Position numbers and translations under genes: made by a program
Origin: an uncultured Eubacteriales bacterium
Lineage (GTDB): Bacteria > Bacillota_A > Clostridia > Oscillospirales > Oscillospiraceae
Direction: 5' to 3'
Length of the DNA stretch: 6,073 nt
NCBI GenBank assembly: GCA_949451265.1
Contig: CASTQR010000104.1
Location: forward strand, 1-6,073
Part shown: piece by piece, positions 5,491 through 6,073 of the stretch
Position numbering within the stretch: the stretch's first letter is position 1
Layout: each line of letters starts with the position of its first letter
Notes under the pieces: generated by a model
Databases searched by the model: none
Told to the model about the DNA's origin: nothing
The model's input: only the letters and a program-made list of their open reading frames with translations

Positions 5491-6073
5491 AGAAATCAAA
5501 CCGCATTGGAAGCCGCCTGTTCATCGGCCTGACCTTCCTGTTTTTGTACCTGCCCATCTTTTTGCTGATCGTCTTTTCCTTCAACGCCGGGGAGTCCAGC
5601 GCCGTGTGGCAGGGCTTTTCCCTGGACTGGTATCAGGCCCTGTTCCAGAACCGGCTCATTATGGAGAGCCTGTATACCACCCTGCTGGTGTCCCTGCTGG
5701 CCACGGTGATCGCCACCGCCGCCGGCACCTTCGCGGCCATCGGCCTGTATTCCCTGTCCAAGCGGAAGCGGGACGCCCTGCTGGTGGTGAACGACATCCC
5801 CATGATGAACGCGGATATTGTCACAGGTGTCAGCCTGTGCCTGTTCTTCGTGGCCTTCTTCCAGGGCTGGGGGGGCTTCGCCCGGTGGTTCAACGGCATC
5901 CAAAGCGCCGTGGAGCTGCCCGACCGGCTGGTGCTGGGCTTCGGCACCATGCTGCTGGCCCACATCGCCTTTAACATCCCCTACGTGATTTTGAACGTGG
6001 CCCCCAAGCTGCGGCAGATGGACAAAAACCTGGTGGACGCGGCCCAGGATCTGGGCTGCACCTGGATGCAGGC
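5487..6073 (+). CDS. potC: Spermidine/putrescine ABC transporter permease PotC, 5' part
   Basis: The second permease subunit of the polyamine importer. The right edge cuts the gene after 195 complete codons (E. coli PotC has 264 residues). The start at ATG 5487 gives MKKSNRIGSR followed at once by TM1 (about 11-31), as expected for PotC, and GGGGAGGG (5472-5479) lies 7 nt upstream. Other hydrophobic segments: about 62-90, 100-126 and 147-173. PMMNADIVTG (105-114) is a PotC-type motif. The beginning of the EAA loop that contacts PotA is visible as DAAQDLG (184-190). Unlike potA-potB, the gene does not directly overlap potB: 115 bp with a palindromic repeat lie between. The Shine-Dalgarno sits just outside the repeat, so translation can start independently. 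A potD-like solute-binding protein gene may follow beyond the window. Confidence 0.93.
   Translation, partial: MKKSNRIGSRLFIGLTFLFLYLPIFLLIVFSFNAGESSAVWQGFSLDWYQALFQNRLIMESLYTTLLVSLLATVIATAAGTFAAIGLYSLSKRKRDALLVVNDIPMMNADIVTGVSLCLFFVAFFQGWGGFARWFNGIQSAVELPDRLVLGFGTMLLAHIAFNIPYVILNVAPKLRQMDKNLVDAAQDLGCTWMQ

Noticed and set aside
5429..5974. + strand frame overlapping potC in another phase (181 codons)
   Set aside because: It begins inside the palindromic repeat, its product is Arg/Pro/His-rich, and potC in the other phase has clear permease helices and an EAA loop.
1..6073. CRISPR array, tRNA, rRNA, transposase or phage genes
   Set aside because: No regularly spaced repeats, tRNA-like cloverleaf or mobile-element proteins were seen on either strand.

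Overview
The window is GC-rich bacterial DNA with five protein-coding genes, two of them cut by the window edges. Strong AGGAGG-type ribosome binding sites, two sigma-A-like promoters with 17 bp spacers, Firmicutes-type QueH, RlmD and sensor-kinase proteins, and the GC-rich codon use together suggest an anaerobic clostridium of the Oscillospiraceae type (Flavonifractor/Lawsonibacter-like). That placement is inferred from pattern recognition, not from a database search.

Left block (1-1831, + strand): the 3' end of queH (epoxyqueuosine reductase, last step of queuosine synthesis in tRNA) overlaps by 7 nt the GTG start of rlmD (23S rRNA m5U methyltransferase with a predicted 4Fe-4S site). This translation-apparatus modification unit ends at a perfect 14-bp GC-rich hairpin (1800-1831). 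The hairpin is shared with the convergent gene on the other strand.

Middle block (1843-3351): a membrane sensor histidine kinase on the - strand has its own promoter and Shine-Dalgarno, and no response regulator beside it in the window. Upstream of it is a 264-bp divergent intergenic region with two head-to-head promoters. A GGGGAA-A-TTCCCC palindrome lies between them, and an inverted repeat TTGACA-N6-TGTCAA overlaps the -35 of the rightward promoter. The rightward transcript has a leader of about 110 nt that I cannot assign to a known riboswitch.

Right block (3352-6073, + strand): potA-potB-potC of a spermidine/putrescine-type ABC importer. PotA is the ATPase, and PotB and PotC are the two permeases; potC is cut by the right edge, and a potD-like binding protein would be expected beyond it. 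potA and potB overlap by 11 nt, but potB and potC are separated by 115 bp that hold a palindromic, MITE/REP-like repeat (5398-5470). A 40-codon open frame crosses this insertion and makes ATGA stop/start overlaps with potB on one side and potC on the other.

Most of the window is ordinary housekeeping and transport. I do not see evidence of an undescribed multi-gene system. The points worth a second look are the repeat and bridging frame inside the pot operon, the orphan kinase, and the palindromes in the divergent promoter region.
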